Below are positions 24,599 to 32,213 of a stretch of 47,045 nucleotides of DNA, in pieces. How positions within the stretch are numbered: the first letter of the stretch is position 1; each line of letters starts with the position of its first letter. A model generated the notes under the pieces. The model was not told the DNA's origin. It did not search any database and worked only from the letters and a program-made list of their open reading frames with translations. The DNA lies in the NCBI GenBank assembly GCA_000431815.1, contig FR889254.1, positions 1 through 47,045 of the forward strand. The letters are read 5' to 3'. The stretch comes from Butyrivibrio sp. CAG:318. GTDB lineage: Bacteria > Bacillota > Clostridia > Lachnospirales > Lachnospiraceae. The position numbers and the translations under genes are program-made.

Positions 24599-25549
24599 TC
24601 AAAGTCCCGCTCTTACGAGCTCCTCCAGTTTGGTAATAATCGCATTCTTATCCAGTGTCGTTGTGAATCCGGCAGCTCTTATATGTCCGCCGCCGCCAAA
24701 TTCTCCCGCAATGCTGTTGACATCAACATCATGCACGGAGCGCAGGCTTGTCTTTATCTTTCCGTCCGGAAGTTCGTACATAAATACAGCAACTTCGACT
24801 CCCTCAGTAAATCTGAGTTCATCAATAATTCCTCCCGTATCGCGGCCGATAACATCATACTCCTTCAATGTATCCGCTGATACATAAGAATATATAAGCC
24901 TGCCGTCTAAAAGTCTCTCCGAATCAAGCAATGCTTTTCCGAGCAGGAGATTCTGCTTATAGCTTTTTCTGAAAAACGTATCATCAATAATACTTGTGAA
25001 ATCAATTCCTTTGTCCATAAGCTTGCCCGCAATCTGCATTGTCCTGCTTGTCGTCGACTGGTATTTAAAAACACCTGTATCATGAACCATGCCCGTATAC
25101 AGACATTCTGCCGTATTTTTTGAAATATGATTTTCATCGAGCAATTCAAAAAGAACTTCGCTTGCAGAGCTTATCTGCGGACATATATGGTTGACATCAG
25201 CAATACCTTTTGTGGACATATGATGATCGATACATATCGTCTTAGAAGCATTGCGTATATAGTCAAGTGTAAATTCCGCAACACGTCCGAGGTCGCCGCA
25301 GTCCAGTATGATAAAAACATCGTATTTGATATTTTTATTTGCCGAATGCCTTATATCCGAAGCACCCGACAGGAACTTAAAGTTTTTTTCAATCGGATCA
25401 AGATATATATCAACAGTCTTGTCCGGCATATTCTCCCTGATATAATTGTAAAGACCCAGAGTCGAGCCGACACAGTCCCCATCAGGCCTTATATGCCCTG
25501 TAATTCCTATGCTTGCAGCACTTAAAATCTCTTCTTCAACAGATACCAT
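24599..25549 (-). CDS. nrnA: DHH-family oligoribonuclease / pAp phosphatase NrnA
   Basis: A 316-residue phosphoesterase that degrades very short RNA (nanoRNA) and 3'-phosphoadenosine 5'-phosphate. The DHH metal site is complete: GHIRPDGDCVGSTLGLYNYI, FIILDCGDLGRVAEF and ICIDHHMS, followed by the DHHA1 substrate-binding motif FGGGGHIRAAGFTTT near the C-terminus. The ATG at 25549 overlaps the rbfA stop by one base (TAATG). It sits between rbfA and truB, the standard place in Clostridia and Bacilli. Confidence 0.93.
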   Translation of the reverse strand: MVSVEEEILSAASIGITGHIRPDGDCVGSTLGLYNYIRENMPDKTVDIYLDPIEKNFKFLSGASDIRHSANKNIKYDVFIILDCGDLGRVAEFTLDYIRNASKTICIDHHMSTKGIADVNHICPQISSASEVLFELLDENHISKNTAECLYTGMVHDTGVFKYQSTTSRTMQIAGKLMDKGIDFTSIIDDTFFRKSYKQNLLLGKALLDSERLLDGRLIYSYVSADTLKEYDVIGRDTGGIIDELRFTEGVEVAVFMYELPDGKIKTSLRSVHDVDVNSIAGEFGGGGHIRAAGFTTTLDKNAIITKLEELVRAGL

Positions 25550-25920
25550 TATTCCTCCCTGCCCTCATCTTTGGCACTTACCTCATCAATAAGTTTGGAC
25601 ATATTAACACCGTATTCTATTGACTGGTCAAGCACAAAAATAATCTGAGGTGTATTTCTGAGATTAACGGTCTTGGCAAGAAGATTCCTTATATATCCTT
25701 CCGCACTTCTCAAACCGGTAATTGTATCTTTCTGTGACTGTTCATCTCCGAGAACACTTATATATGCCTTGCACATCTTAAGGTCCGGTGAAACTTCCGT
25801 GGCAACCACGGAAGTCATCGGATTAATTCTCGGATCCTTTATTTCGGCGCGGATTATATTGCTTAATTCGCGCATGACTTCATTATTTATTCTGGTAAGT
25901 TTGATGCTGTTTTTACGCAT
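25549..25920 (-). CDS. rbfA: Ribosome-binding factor A
   Basis: A 123-residue KH-fold factor needed for 16S rRNA 5'-end maturation and cold adaptation. Family sequence: INNEVMRELSNIIRAEIKDP, then VVATEVSPDLKMCKAYISVL and RNLLAKTVNLRNTPQIIFVL with D-Q-S-I-E-Y-G. Full length. It starts 11 bases after the infB stop and overlaps nrnA by one base at its end. Confidence 0.96.
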   Translation of the reverse strand: MRKNSIKLTRINNEVMRELSNIIRAEIKDPRINPMTSVVATEVSPDLKMCKAYISVLGDEQSQKDTITGLRSAEGYIRNLLAKTVNLRNTPQIIFVLDQSIEYGVNMSKLIDEVSAKDEGREE

Positions 25921-25931
25921 GGCTTAACCTC

Positions 25932-28766
25932 CTAACGCGGTATTTCAACCATAGTATAAGCTTCAAGTATATCGCCTTCCATGATGTCATTGAATTTTTC
26001 AAGAACACATCCGCATTCATATCCTTCTTTGACTTCCTTGGCGTCATCCTTGAATCTCTTAAGTGAGGCGAGAGGTCCATCATAAATCATGTCATCGCCT
26101 CTCATAAGTCTTACAGAACATCCTCTTGTAAGAACTCCGTCAAGTACATAAGAACCGGCAATTGTTCCTACATCTGATGCTTTGTATGTCTGGCGTACTT
26201 CTGCGTGTCCGATTACTTTCTCCTCATACTTAGGATCAAGCATTCCCTTCATGGCAGCTTCGACATCCTCTATAGCCTGATAAATTACTCTGTATAATCT
26301 CAGGTCAACATTCTCCGCATCGGCAACTGCTTTAGCCTGATTATCAGGACGGACGTTAAATCCGATTATAATTGCATTCGATGCTGATGCAAGTATAACA
26401 TCTGATTCATTAATCGCGCCGACACCCGCATGAATAACTTTGACGACAACTTCATCATTGGATAATTTCATAAGGCTCTGCTTTACTGCTTCAACCGAAC
26501 CCTGTACATCGGCCTTAACAATAATATGAAGTTCCTTAAGATTACCTGCCTGAATCTGCGAGAACAGATCATCAAGCGACATTTTGGACTTCGTCTCTTC
26601 GAGAAGTTTCTCTCTTCCTTCCCTGATAAATGTCTCGGCAAAGCTTCTTGCTTCCTTCTCTGTCTCCGGAGATACAAATACATCACCGGCATTAGGCACA
26701 TCATTAAGACCGAGTATCTCTACCGGAATTGACGGACCCGCCTGCTGTATTCTTTTTCCCTTATCGTCAACCATTGCTCTTATCTTGCCATGACATGAAC
26801 CAACCGCAATATGGTCACCGACATGAAGTGTTCCCTTCTGTACAAGCATTGTTGCAACAGGTCCTTTACCTTTATCAAGTCTTCCCTCAAGAACAAGTCC
26901 TCTGGCTCTTCTGTTAGGATTAGCTTTAAGTTCAAGGATTTCTGCCGTAAGCAAAAGCATATCAAGGAGATTGTCGATACCTTCTCCAGTATGTGCCGAT
27001 ACCGGACAGAAAATAGTGGAACCGCCCCAGTCTTCAGGTATAAGTTCGTATTCCACAAGTTCCTGCTTTACTCTTTCTATATTGGCACTAGGCTTATCAA
27101 TTTTGTTGATTGCAACTACTATTTCAATTCCGGCTGCCTTTGCATGGTTAATAGCTTCGACAGTCTGTGGCATTACACCATCATCGGCTGCAACTACAAG
27201 AATGGCGATATCTGTTGACTTGGCACCACGCATTCTCATGGCCGTAAATGCCTCGTGTCCCGGTGTATCAAGGAATGTTATCTGCTGTCCGTGTGCCTCT
27301 ACCGTATAAGCACCGATGTGCTGTGTGATACCTCCGGCCTCTCTTGATGTTACATGTGTCGAACGGATGGCATCAAGAAGTGATGTTTTACCATGGTCAA
27401 CGTGTCCCATAACGCAGACAACAGGCGGTCTCGGAACAAGAGTTGACGGATCGTCTTCCTCTTCCTTAAGAAGTTCCTCGATAACATCGACTTTAACCTC
27501 ATGTTCACAGATACAGTTGTATTCCAATGCAATTTCTTCAGCTGTATCAAAATCGATTTCCTGATTGATCGTCACAACCGTTCCCTGCAGGAAAAGTTTC
27601 TTAACAAGTGCTGCAGGTGCTATCTTCATCATATCAGCAAGTTCTTTAACAGTAAGCGTATCCGGAAGCGTAAGGGTTCTGATTGTCTCCTCTTCCGCTT
27701 TTTTCTGCTGCTGTTTAACTTTATTCATATTCTTCTCGAGAGCCTTGGTGTTCTCCATTCTCTCGGTCTTATCGTAGCTGCTGTTATCTCTCTTACGGTT
27801 TTCCCTGTCACGGTTTCTCTGCTCTTTAGCTTCTCTTTCCTTGATAGCTTCTCCGCCGTCAAATCCGCTGTTTCTGTCATCCTTGCGGAAATTATTTCTG
27901 TCATTGCCACCGGTTCTTCTGTTATCCGGTGCTGCATTTCTGTCCTGGTTTCTTCCATCCTGGCGTCTGTCTGCAAATATTCCGTCCTGACGTCTGTTAT
28001 CTCCAGATCTTCCATCCTGGCGTCTGTTATCTCCCGGTCTTCCATCCTGGCGTCTGTTATCTCCAGGTCTTCCATCCTGACGTCTGTTATCTCCAGGTCT
28101 TCCGTCCTGACGTCTGTTATCTCCCGGTCTTCCATCCTGGCGTCTGTTATCTCCCGGTCTTCCGTCCTGACGTCTGTTGTCATCAGGTCTTCCATCCTGA
28201 CGTCTGTTGTCATCAGGTCTTCCATCCTGACGTCTCTCCGCCGGTCTGGCATCCGGTCTCGGCTTTCTGTCTACCATTGTTCCATCCGGGCGCACTCTGT
28301 CGCTTGGACGTTCTCCCGGCTTAGCGTTGTCTCTTGGGCGGATTCTCTCTACCGGTCTTCCGTCCGGGCGCACTTTGTTGTCCCTTCTGTCGCCAGGTCT
28401 TCCATCCCTTCTGTCGCCTGTTCTTCTCTGGTCTCTTACTTCCTTGCGTCCGCTGTTCTGCGGATTATATGAAGCAAAAATCTTTTTCTTCGGTGCTGCA
28501 TCTTTAGATGCGTCCGCTCCGGCTGCCGTTTCTGTCTTAGGTGGCTCTGTCTTAGGTGTCTCTGTTTTAGGTGTCTCTGTTTTAGGCGCCTGTTCTTTGG
28601 TCTCTGATGTATTACGGCCTTTTGCAAAATACTTTCTTGCACTTTCAGCTTCCGCATCAGACACAGAACTTGAATGTGTTTTAATATCGCTGTTGCTCTT
28701 TGAAAGGTACTCTACAAGTTCTTTGTTGGGCACATTTATTTCTTTTGATAATTCGTAAACTCTCAT
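25932..28766 (-). CDS. infB: Translation initiation factor IF-2 with a repeat-expanded N-terminal region
   Basis: A 944-residue GTPase that brings initiator tRNA to the 30S subunit. N-terminal IF2_N fold (MRVYELSKEINVPNKELVEY), a low-complexity linker with PKTET repeats (about 62-78), then eight 10-residue repeats RRQDGRPGDN (about 179-259) and further basic/acidic repeats. A second IF2_N-like segment (TLTVKELADMMKIAPAALVK) precedes the G domain: GHVDHGKTS near 452, DTPGHEAF, NKID and a final SAHTGEG. Domains II-IV follow, ending GDILEAYTMVEIPR. The ATG at 28766 stands 14 bases after AAGGAGG, with a TTAGTT/AACTAA palindrome between them. IF2 linkers vary between species; this one is unusually regular at DNA level. 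Confidence 0.97.
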   Translation of the reverse strand: MRVYELSKEINVPNKELVEYLSKSNSDIKTHSSSVSDAEAESARKYFAKGRNTSETKEQAPKTETPKTETPKTEPPKTETAAGADASKDAAPKKKIFASYNPQNSGRKEVRDQRRTGDRRDGRPGDRRDNKVRPDGRPVERIRPRDNAKPGERPSDRVRPDGTMVDRKPRPDARPAERRQDGRPDDNRRQDGRPDDNRRQDGRPGDNRRQDGRPGDNRRQDGRPGDNRRQDGRPGDNRRQDGRPGDNRRQDGRSGDNRRQDGIFADRRQDGRNQDRNAAPDNRRTGGNDRNNFRKDDRNSGFDGGEAIKEREAKEQRNRDRENRKRDNSSYDKTERMENTKALEKNMNKVKQQQKKAEEETIRTLTLPDTLTVKELADMMKIAPAALVKKLFLQGTVVTINQEIDFDTAEEIALEYNCICEHEVKVDVIEELLKEEEDDPSTLVPRPPVVCVMGHVDHGKTSLLDAIRSTHVTSREAGGITQHIGAYTVEAHGQQITFLDTPGHEAFTAMRMRGAKSTDIAILVVAADDGVMPQTVEAINHAKAAGIEIVVAINKIDKPSANIERVKQELVEYELIPEDWGGSTIFCPVSAHTGEGIDNLLDMLLLTAEILELKANPNRRARGLVLEGRLDKGKGPVATMLVQKGTLHVGDHIAVGSCHGKIRAMVDDKGKRIQQAGPSIPVEILGLNDVPNAGDVFVSPETEKEARSFAETFIREGREKLLEETKSKMSLDDLFSQIQAGNLKELHIIVKADVQGSVEAVKQSLMKLSNDEVVVKVIHAGVGAINESDVILASASNAIIIGFNVRPDNQAKAVADAENVDLRLYRVIYQAIEDVEAAMKGMLDPKYEEKVIGHAEVRQTYKASDVGTIAGSYVLDGVLTRGCSVRLMRGDDMIYDGPLASLKRFKDDAKEVKEGYECGCVLEKFNDIMEGDILEAYTMVEIPR
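27991..28230. repeat. 30-bp minisatellite, eight units, in the infB linker
   Basis: Eight 30-base units in exact phase (27991, 28021, 28051, 28081, 28111, 28141, 28171, 28201), each beginning CGTCTGTT on the plus strand and encoding RRQDGRPGDN or a one-residue variant. Units 7 and 8 carry GTCATC (Asp-Asp) in place of ATCTCC/G. A related but diverged unit flanks the left side. The unit length keeps the frame, so copy-number change alters only linker length. Confidence 0.95.
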
Positions 28767-28822
28767 TTAGTTAAAACTAACCTCCTTGATATTTAAGGAT
28801 TCACATTCCGATTAACCGGAAT

Positions 28823-29128
28823 TTATAAATCTAATTTGCCGATAAGCGACTTCGCCAGTCCCTCGTCCGTAACCGCTGCCGATGTACGGATTTCACATCC
28901 GATACTCTTTCCGAGTGTCTCCTTGTCAGCATAGAATGCTATCGGGACATTATAGAAACTGCACTTATCACTGAATTTCTTTTTGGTCTTGTCAGAGGCA
29001 TCTTTCGCTATCACAACAAGGTACGCACTTCCGTCCCTTATCGCATTCTCTACCGAGAATTCGCCGCTGACAATATTTCCGCCACGTTTGGCAAGTCCGA
29101 GCATGGAAAGAACGTTATCATTTTTCAT
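28823..29128 (-). CDS. L7Ae/L30e-family RNA-binding protein (YlxQ-like)
   Basis: A protein of about 101 residues with the L7Ae/L30e/S12e fold (LSMLGLAKRGGNIVSGEFSV, AYLVVIAKDASDKTKKKFSD, VPIAFYADKETLGKSIG), a kink-turn RNA-binding family. I use ATG 29128, preceded by AAGGAG at the correct distance; the open frame runs upstream into ylxR. The 11-base overlap with ylxR implies coupled translation. The nusA-ylxR-ylxQ-infB order is classical in Firmicutes. Its RNA target is not established. Confidence 0.9.
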   Translation of the reverse strand: MKNDNVLSMLGLAKRGGNIVSGEFSVENAIRDGSAYLVVIAKDASDKTKKKFSDKCSFYNVPIAFYADKETLGKSIGCEIRTSAAVTDEGLAKSLIGKLDL

Positions 29129-29393
29129 AATCAGCCATCTCCTTCTTAAGCTCATCATATACTTCCTGCGGGATACGGACTTTTAACGAACGCTCAAGGC
29201 CTTTATTCTTAACTGCTTTTTCAAGACATTGCATTGTCTTACAGATATATGCGCCTCTGCCGTTTTTCTTGCCTGTATCATCAAGAAGTATTTCACCTTC
29301 ACTTGTCTTTATAACACGCAGCATTGCTTTTTTTTCTTTATCTTCACCGCATCCCACACACTGTCTGAGCGGTATTTTTCTTTCTGCTGCCAT
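29118..29393 (-). CDS. rnpM: YlxR/RnpM-family RNA-binding protein (DUF448)
   Basis: A 91-residue protein with the YlxR fold: RKIPLRQCVGCGEDKEKKAM at the start, LDDTGKKNGRGAYICKTMQC in the middle and a Lys-rich helix (LEKAVKNKGLERSLKVRIP). The R-x-C-V-G-C and G-R-G-A-Y-I-C motifs are intact. In Bacillus subtilis the protein was renamed RnpM because it binds and modulates RNase P. It lies between nusA and ylxQ with an 11-base gap to nusA. Confidence 0.93.
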   Translation of the reverse strand: MAAERKIPLRQCVGCGEDKEKKAMLRVIKTSEGEILLDDTGKKNGRGAYICKTMQCLEKAVKNKGLERSLKVRIPQEVYDELKKEMADYEK

Positions 29394-29404
29394 AATATTA
29401 CCTT

Positions 29405-30517
29405 TTACTGCTCATCCGGATATTCATCTGAATATTCCTCATCATATTCAGCTTCCGGATAATACATATCAAGTAATCCAAGCTCTTTGGCCTGTGTTTC
29501 ACTCTTGATATCGATTTTAAATCCTGTAAGTTTGGCTGCAAGTCTTGCGTTCTGTCCTTCACGTCCGATTGCAAGTGAAAGCTGGTAATCCGGTACTATA
29601 ACCTGCGCTGTTTTCTCTTCATCATCAGCAACTACCGATACAACCTTCGCCGGGCTGAGGGCATTTTCAATAAGATTGGCCGGATTCTCGCTCCAGTTGA
29701 TAATATCTATTTTCTCTCCGCCGAGTTCATCTACTACTGCATTAACTCTGGCTCCGTTAACTCCGACACATGCACCTACCGCATCAACGTTAGGATCCTT
29801 GGACCAGACTGACATCTTGGTTCTTGAGCCGGCTTCTCTTGCAACATTCTTAATCTCAACTGTGCCATCACGCACTTCTGTAACTTCTTCTTCAAAAAGT
29901 CTCTTAACCAGTTCCGGATGTGTTCTTGAAACAAGGATACGCGGTCCTTTCTTATCATCCTTAACTTCTACAACGTATACCTTAATTCTGTCATTAGGTT
30001 TGTAATGCTCGCCCTTGACCATTTCACTCTCATTAAGAACGGCATCCGCTCTTCCGAGATTAATTATAAGATTACGTCCGGCATATCTTTGTACCACACC
30101 GGTCATAACATCTTTTTCTTTGCTGTAATAATCATCATAAAGAACCCTGCGCTCTTCCTCACGGATTTTCTGAAGAATTACATTCTTGGCAATCTGGATT
30201 GCGATTCTTCCGAGTTCTGCCGACTTGACATCAATGTTTACGGTATCTCCGATGTCGTATTTGGAATTAATCTCTTTTGCTTTTGCGAGACTTATCTGCG
30301 TAACGTCATCCTCTACATTCTCAACAACTTCTTTAGCCGCAACCACTGAGAAATCTCCTGTATCCGGATCAACTTTGGCAATAAAATTGTCCGCTTTACC
30401 GTAATGGTTCTTGCAGGCCGTAAGAAGTGAATTTTCTATTGCCTCAATTAAGGTGTCTTTACTGATTTTCTTTTCTTTTTCCAGAGCACTGAGTGCTTCC
30501 ATTAAATCACTGTTCAT
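29405..30517 (-). CDS. nusA: Transcription termination/antitermination factor NusA
   Basis: A 370-residue RNA polymerase-bound factor: the N-terminal domain (LMEALSALEKEKKISKDTLI), an S1 domain (VMTGVVQRYAGRNLIINLG), then two KH domains (DPNVDAVGACVGVNGARVNA and LSLAIGREGQNARLAAKLTG) and a short acidic tail, without the C-terminal repeats of E. coli NusA, as usual for Firmicutes. AGGAGG is 12 bases upstream of ATG 30517, but a nearer ATG opens a three-codon minicistron whose stop overlaps the nusA start. It is the second gene after rimP. Confidence 0.97.
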   Translation of the reverse strand: MNSDLMEALSALEKEKKISKDTLIEAIENSLLTACKNHYGKADNFIAKVDPDTGDFSVVAAKEVVENVEDDVTQISLAKAKEINSKYDIGDTVNIDVKSAELGRIAIQIAKNVILQKIREEERRVLYDDYYSKEKDVMTGVVQRYAGRNLIINLGRADAVLNESEMVKGEHYKPNDRIKVYVVEVKDDKKGPRILVSRTHPELVKRLFEEEVTEVRDGTVEIKNVAREAGSRTKMSVWSKDPNVDAVGACVGVNGARVNAVVDELGGEKIDIINWSENPANLIENALSPAKVVSVVADDEEKTAQVIVPDYQLSLAIGREGQNARLAAKLTGFKIDIKSETQAKELGLLDMYYPEAEYDEEYSDEYPDEQ

Positions 30518-30525
30518 TTTTTCAT
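30514..30525 (-). promoter_or_regulatory. Minicistron overlapping the nusA start
   Basis: On the minus strand ATG AAA AAA TGA begins at 30525, four bases after AGGAGG, and its TGA overlaps the nusA ATG (30517) as ATGA. The ribosome site thus has two candidate starts eight bases apart in different frames. Reinitiation or simple wide spacing are both possible. Confidence 0.35.
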
Positions 30526-30541
30526 TTATCCTCCTAATTAT

Positions 30542-31009
30542 CTAAAAATATACAGTCTGTCTTATAACGGCGATATCACGCCTCTCAAAAACCTTCTCAC
30601 TGCCATCTTCCAGTCCGATAGTGACCGTGTCCTTATCATATGCGTTCAGAAGTCCGACATAATCTTTCTTATGCTCAACCGGCTTATATAACTTAAGTTC
30701 AACTTCTTTACCGATATTGCGTTCGAAATCCTTGTCTTTCCTGAACGGTCTGCCAAGTCCCGGGGAGCTTACCTCCAATATATAGGACTCTGCAATAAAA
30801 TCCTTCTCATCCAGCTTGTCGCTGAATGCTCTGCTTACCACTTCACAATCATCCACGGTAATTCCGCCAGGCTTGTCAATATATGCCCTGAGGTAATTAT
30901 TCTGACCTTCTTTGACATATTCAATATCCACAAGCTCGTATCCGTTGGATTCGATTATCGGCATAATAAGCTTCTCTGCCATGGCTTCGTAATCGTCACG
31001 CTTTGCCAC
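30542..31009 (-). CDS. rimP: Ribosome maturation factor RimP
   Basis: A 155-residue 30S assembly factor. Family marks: EKLIMPIIESNGYELVDIEY, DKPGGITVDDCEVVSRAFSD, then ILEVSSPGLGRPFRKDKDFE and an SH3-like C-terminal domain (EVELKLYKPVEHKKDYVGLL). The start is GTG 31009 with AAAGGA eight bases upstream. It opens the operon rimP-nusA-ylxR-ylxQ-infB-rbfA-nrnA-truB-ribF, which has no other visible terminator until rpsO. Confidence 0.95.
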   Translation of the reverse strand: MAKRDDYEAMAEKLIMPIIESNGYELVDIEYVKEGQNNYLRAYIDKPGGITVDDCEVVSRAFSDKLDEKDFIAESYILEVSSPGLGRPFRKDKDFERNIGKEVELKLYKPVEHKKDYVGLLNAYDKDTVTIGLEDGSEKVFERRDIAVIRQTVYF

Positions 31010-31046
31010 ACTGTCACATCCTTTCTATGGCATTTGTCTTCCATAC

Positions 31047-31074
31047 AAAAGAGTGAGCTCCGAAAAGCTCACTC
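31047..31074 (-). terminator. Terminator-like hairpin before rimP (terminator or leader attenuator)
   Basis: GAGTGAGCT (31051-31059) pairs with AGCTCACTC (31066-31074) around CCGAAA, then TTTTG on the minus strand. It lies 63 bases after the DUF4340 gene stop, and also about 20 bases after the start point of a good promoter that faces rimP. It may thus end the upstream operon, attenuate the rimP-nusA operon, or both. Confidence 0.65.
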
Positions 31075-31100
31075 CTAGTAAAATCATCATTGACTGTAAA

Positions 31101-31129
31101 ATAATATCATACTCTCAAATAAAATGCAA
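31101..31129 (-). promoter_or_regulatory. Probable promoter of the rimP-nusA-infB operon
   Basis: Minus strand: -35 TTGCAT (31129-31124), a 17-base spacer, -10 TATTAT (31106-31101). The predicted start is near 31094, so the transcript would first fold the hairpin at 31051-31074 and then reach the rimP GTG at 31009. Confidence 0.5.
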
Positions 31130-31136
31130 GTACTTT

Positions 31137-32201
31137 TTATTCTGCTGCCGTATCCGCATCTGTTTCTGTCTCATCGGATTTAAAATCATACGAAAAACAG
31201 TTCTTGATCGTGTCTGCTTTGCTGTTTGTAATATAGTATATTACGTCTGATTTGTCTGACTTGATGCTGTATGTTTTATTATCCGAATCAAGTGATCCTA
31301 TTGTTAATGTAATGACGGAATCTTTATCATTCTCATCTGTGTACCCTATCTTAATAGTGCACGTCGGGTCATCCAGACCATATGCGGCAAGCGTTTTATC
31401 ATCCGATTTATATTCAAGGCATCCGTCATATGTTATGTCAAGTGCATTACGCACAGATGATAAATCTGTCGTATCCGTGACTTCATATGCTTCGCCTCCG
31501 TTTACGGATGCATTCCACACAACATTTGGAACTTTATCACCATTCTCATCTGTCTCATCTTCCGAATATACATCCACGCTTCTATCCTTATTAAGTACAA
31601 GGCTGCTGCCGTCCTTACTTGCAAGGCTGAAACTGTAATATTTGCTGTCCCAGACTGTATTGACACTGTCTATCCTGGCAAAATGCACTATCTCATCCGC
31701 CTTGATATCATCCATACAGGAAATGCTGCATGTATATACCGTATCATTTTCTGCATCCTTTACATAGTATTCGCTGTCATAGCTTTTACCTATATAAATA
31801 GTCTGTCTGCCACCGTCCGGGGATGTGATTTTCACGGTATATGCCGGATCCTTAAGCCCGTAGCTTTCTATCGAATCCGCATTACTGATTTCCCGGCTTG
31901 CCAAAAGTCCTGCAAATTCATCGGCTATTTTCTTAATAATTGATGAGTCCAGCGGAAATTCACTGTCTCCGTCATAATTCCACGTACCGTCCTTACATGT
32001 AAAAGTAAAATCTCCGAAGCTTATTGTTGAAAGTTCATCGTAATCATTAACCTTAATTGCAGCAGCCAACGATTCCGCTTCACTTTCTTTCTGGCTTTTT
32101 TCAGAGTTGAACTTCGTTACTTTCTTAATAATGATATTTCCGGCAACGAGCACTACAAGGATTGATGCAAGAATTATTATTATTTTAATCTGTTTATTCA
32201 T
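31137..32201 (-). CDS. DUF4340-containing membrane-anchored protein
   Basis: A 354-residue protein with one N-terminal membrane helix (IKIIIILASILVVLVAGNII) and an outside part made of two DUF4340-like halves (DYDELSTISFGDFTFTCKDG and, later, ALDITYDGCLEYKSDDKTLA), rich in Asp, Ser and Tyr. It ends in an acidic tail. It is the fourth gene of an ABC operon with GldA-, GldF- and GldG-like genes, a combination found widely outside gliding bacteria. Its role is probably that of an extracytoplasmic partner of the GldG-like subunit; the substrate is unknown. Gap to the GldG-like gene: 12 bases. Confidence 0.8.
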   Translation of the reverse strand: MNKQIKIIIILASILVVLVAGNIIIKKVTKFNSEKSQKESEAESLAAAIKVNDYDELSTISFGDFTFTCKDGTWNYDGDSEFPLDSSIIKKIADEFAGLLASREISNADSIESYGLKDPAYTVKITSPDGGRQTIYIGKSYDSEYYVKDAENDTVYTCSISCMDDIKADEIVHFARIDSVNTVWDSKYYSFSLASKDGSSLVLNKDRSVDVYSEDETDENGDKVPNVVWNASVNGGEAYEVTDTTDLSSVRNALDITYDGCLEYKSDDKTLAAYGLDDPTCTIKIGYTDENDKDSVITLTIGSLDSDNKTYSIKSDKSDVIYYITNSKADTIKNCFSYDFKSDETETDADTAAE

Positions 32202-32213
32202 TCTGCACCACCT

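Noticed and set aside
27991..28230. Possible CRISPR array (regular 30-bp repeats)
   Set aside because: Units follow each other without spacers and code for RRQDGRPGDN within IF-2; no cas genes are present.
27501..28472. Plus-strand frame of 323 codons with SRSSILASV-type repeats
   Set aside because: It lies wholly antisense to infB and exists because the 30-bp repeat has no stops in that frame; no ribosome site and no family resemblance.
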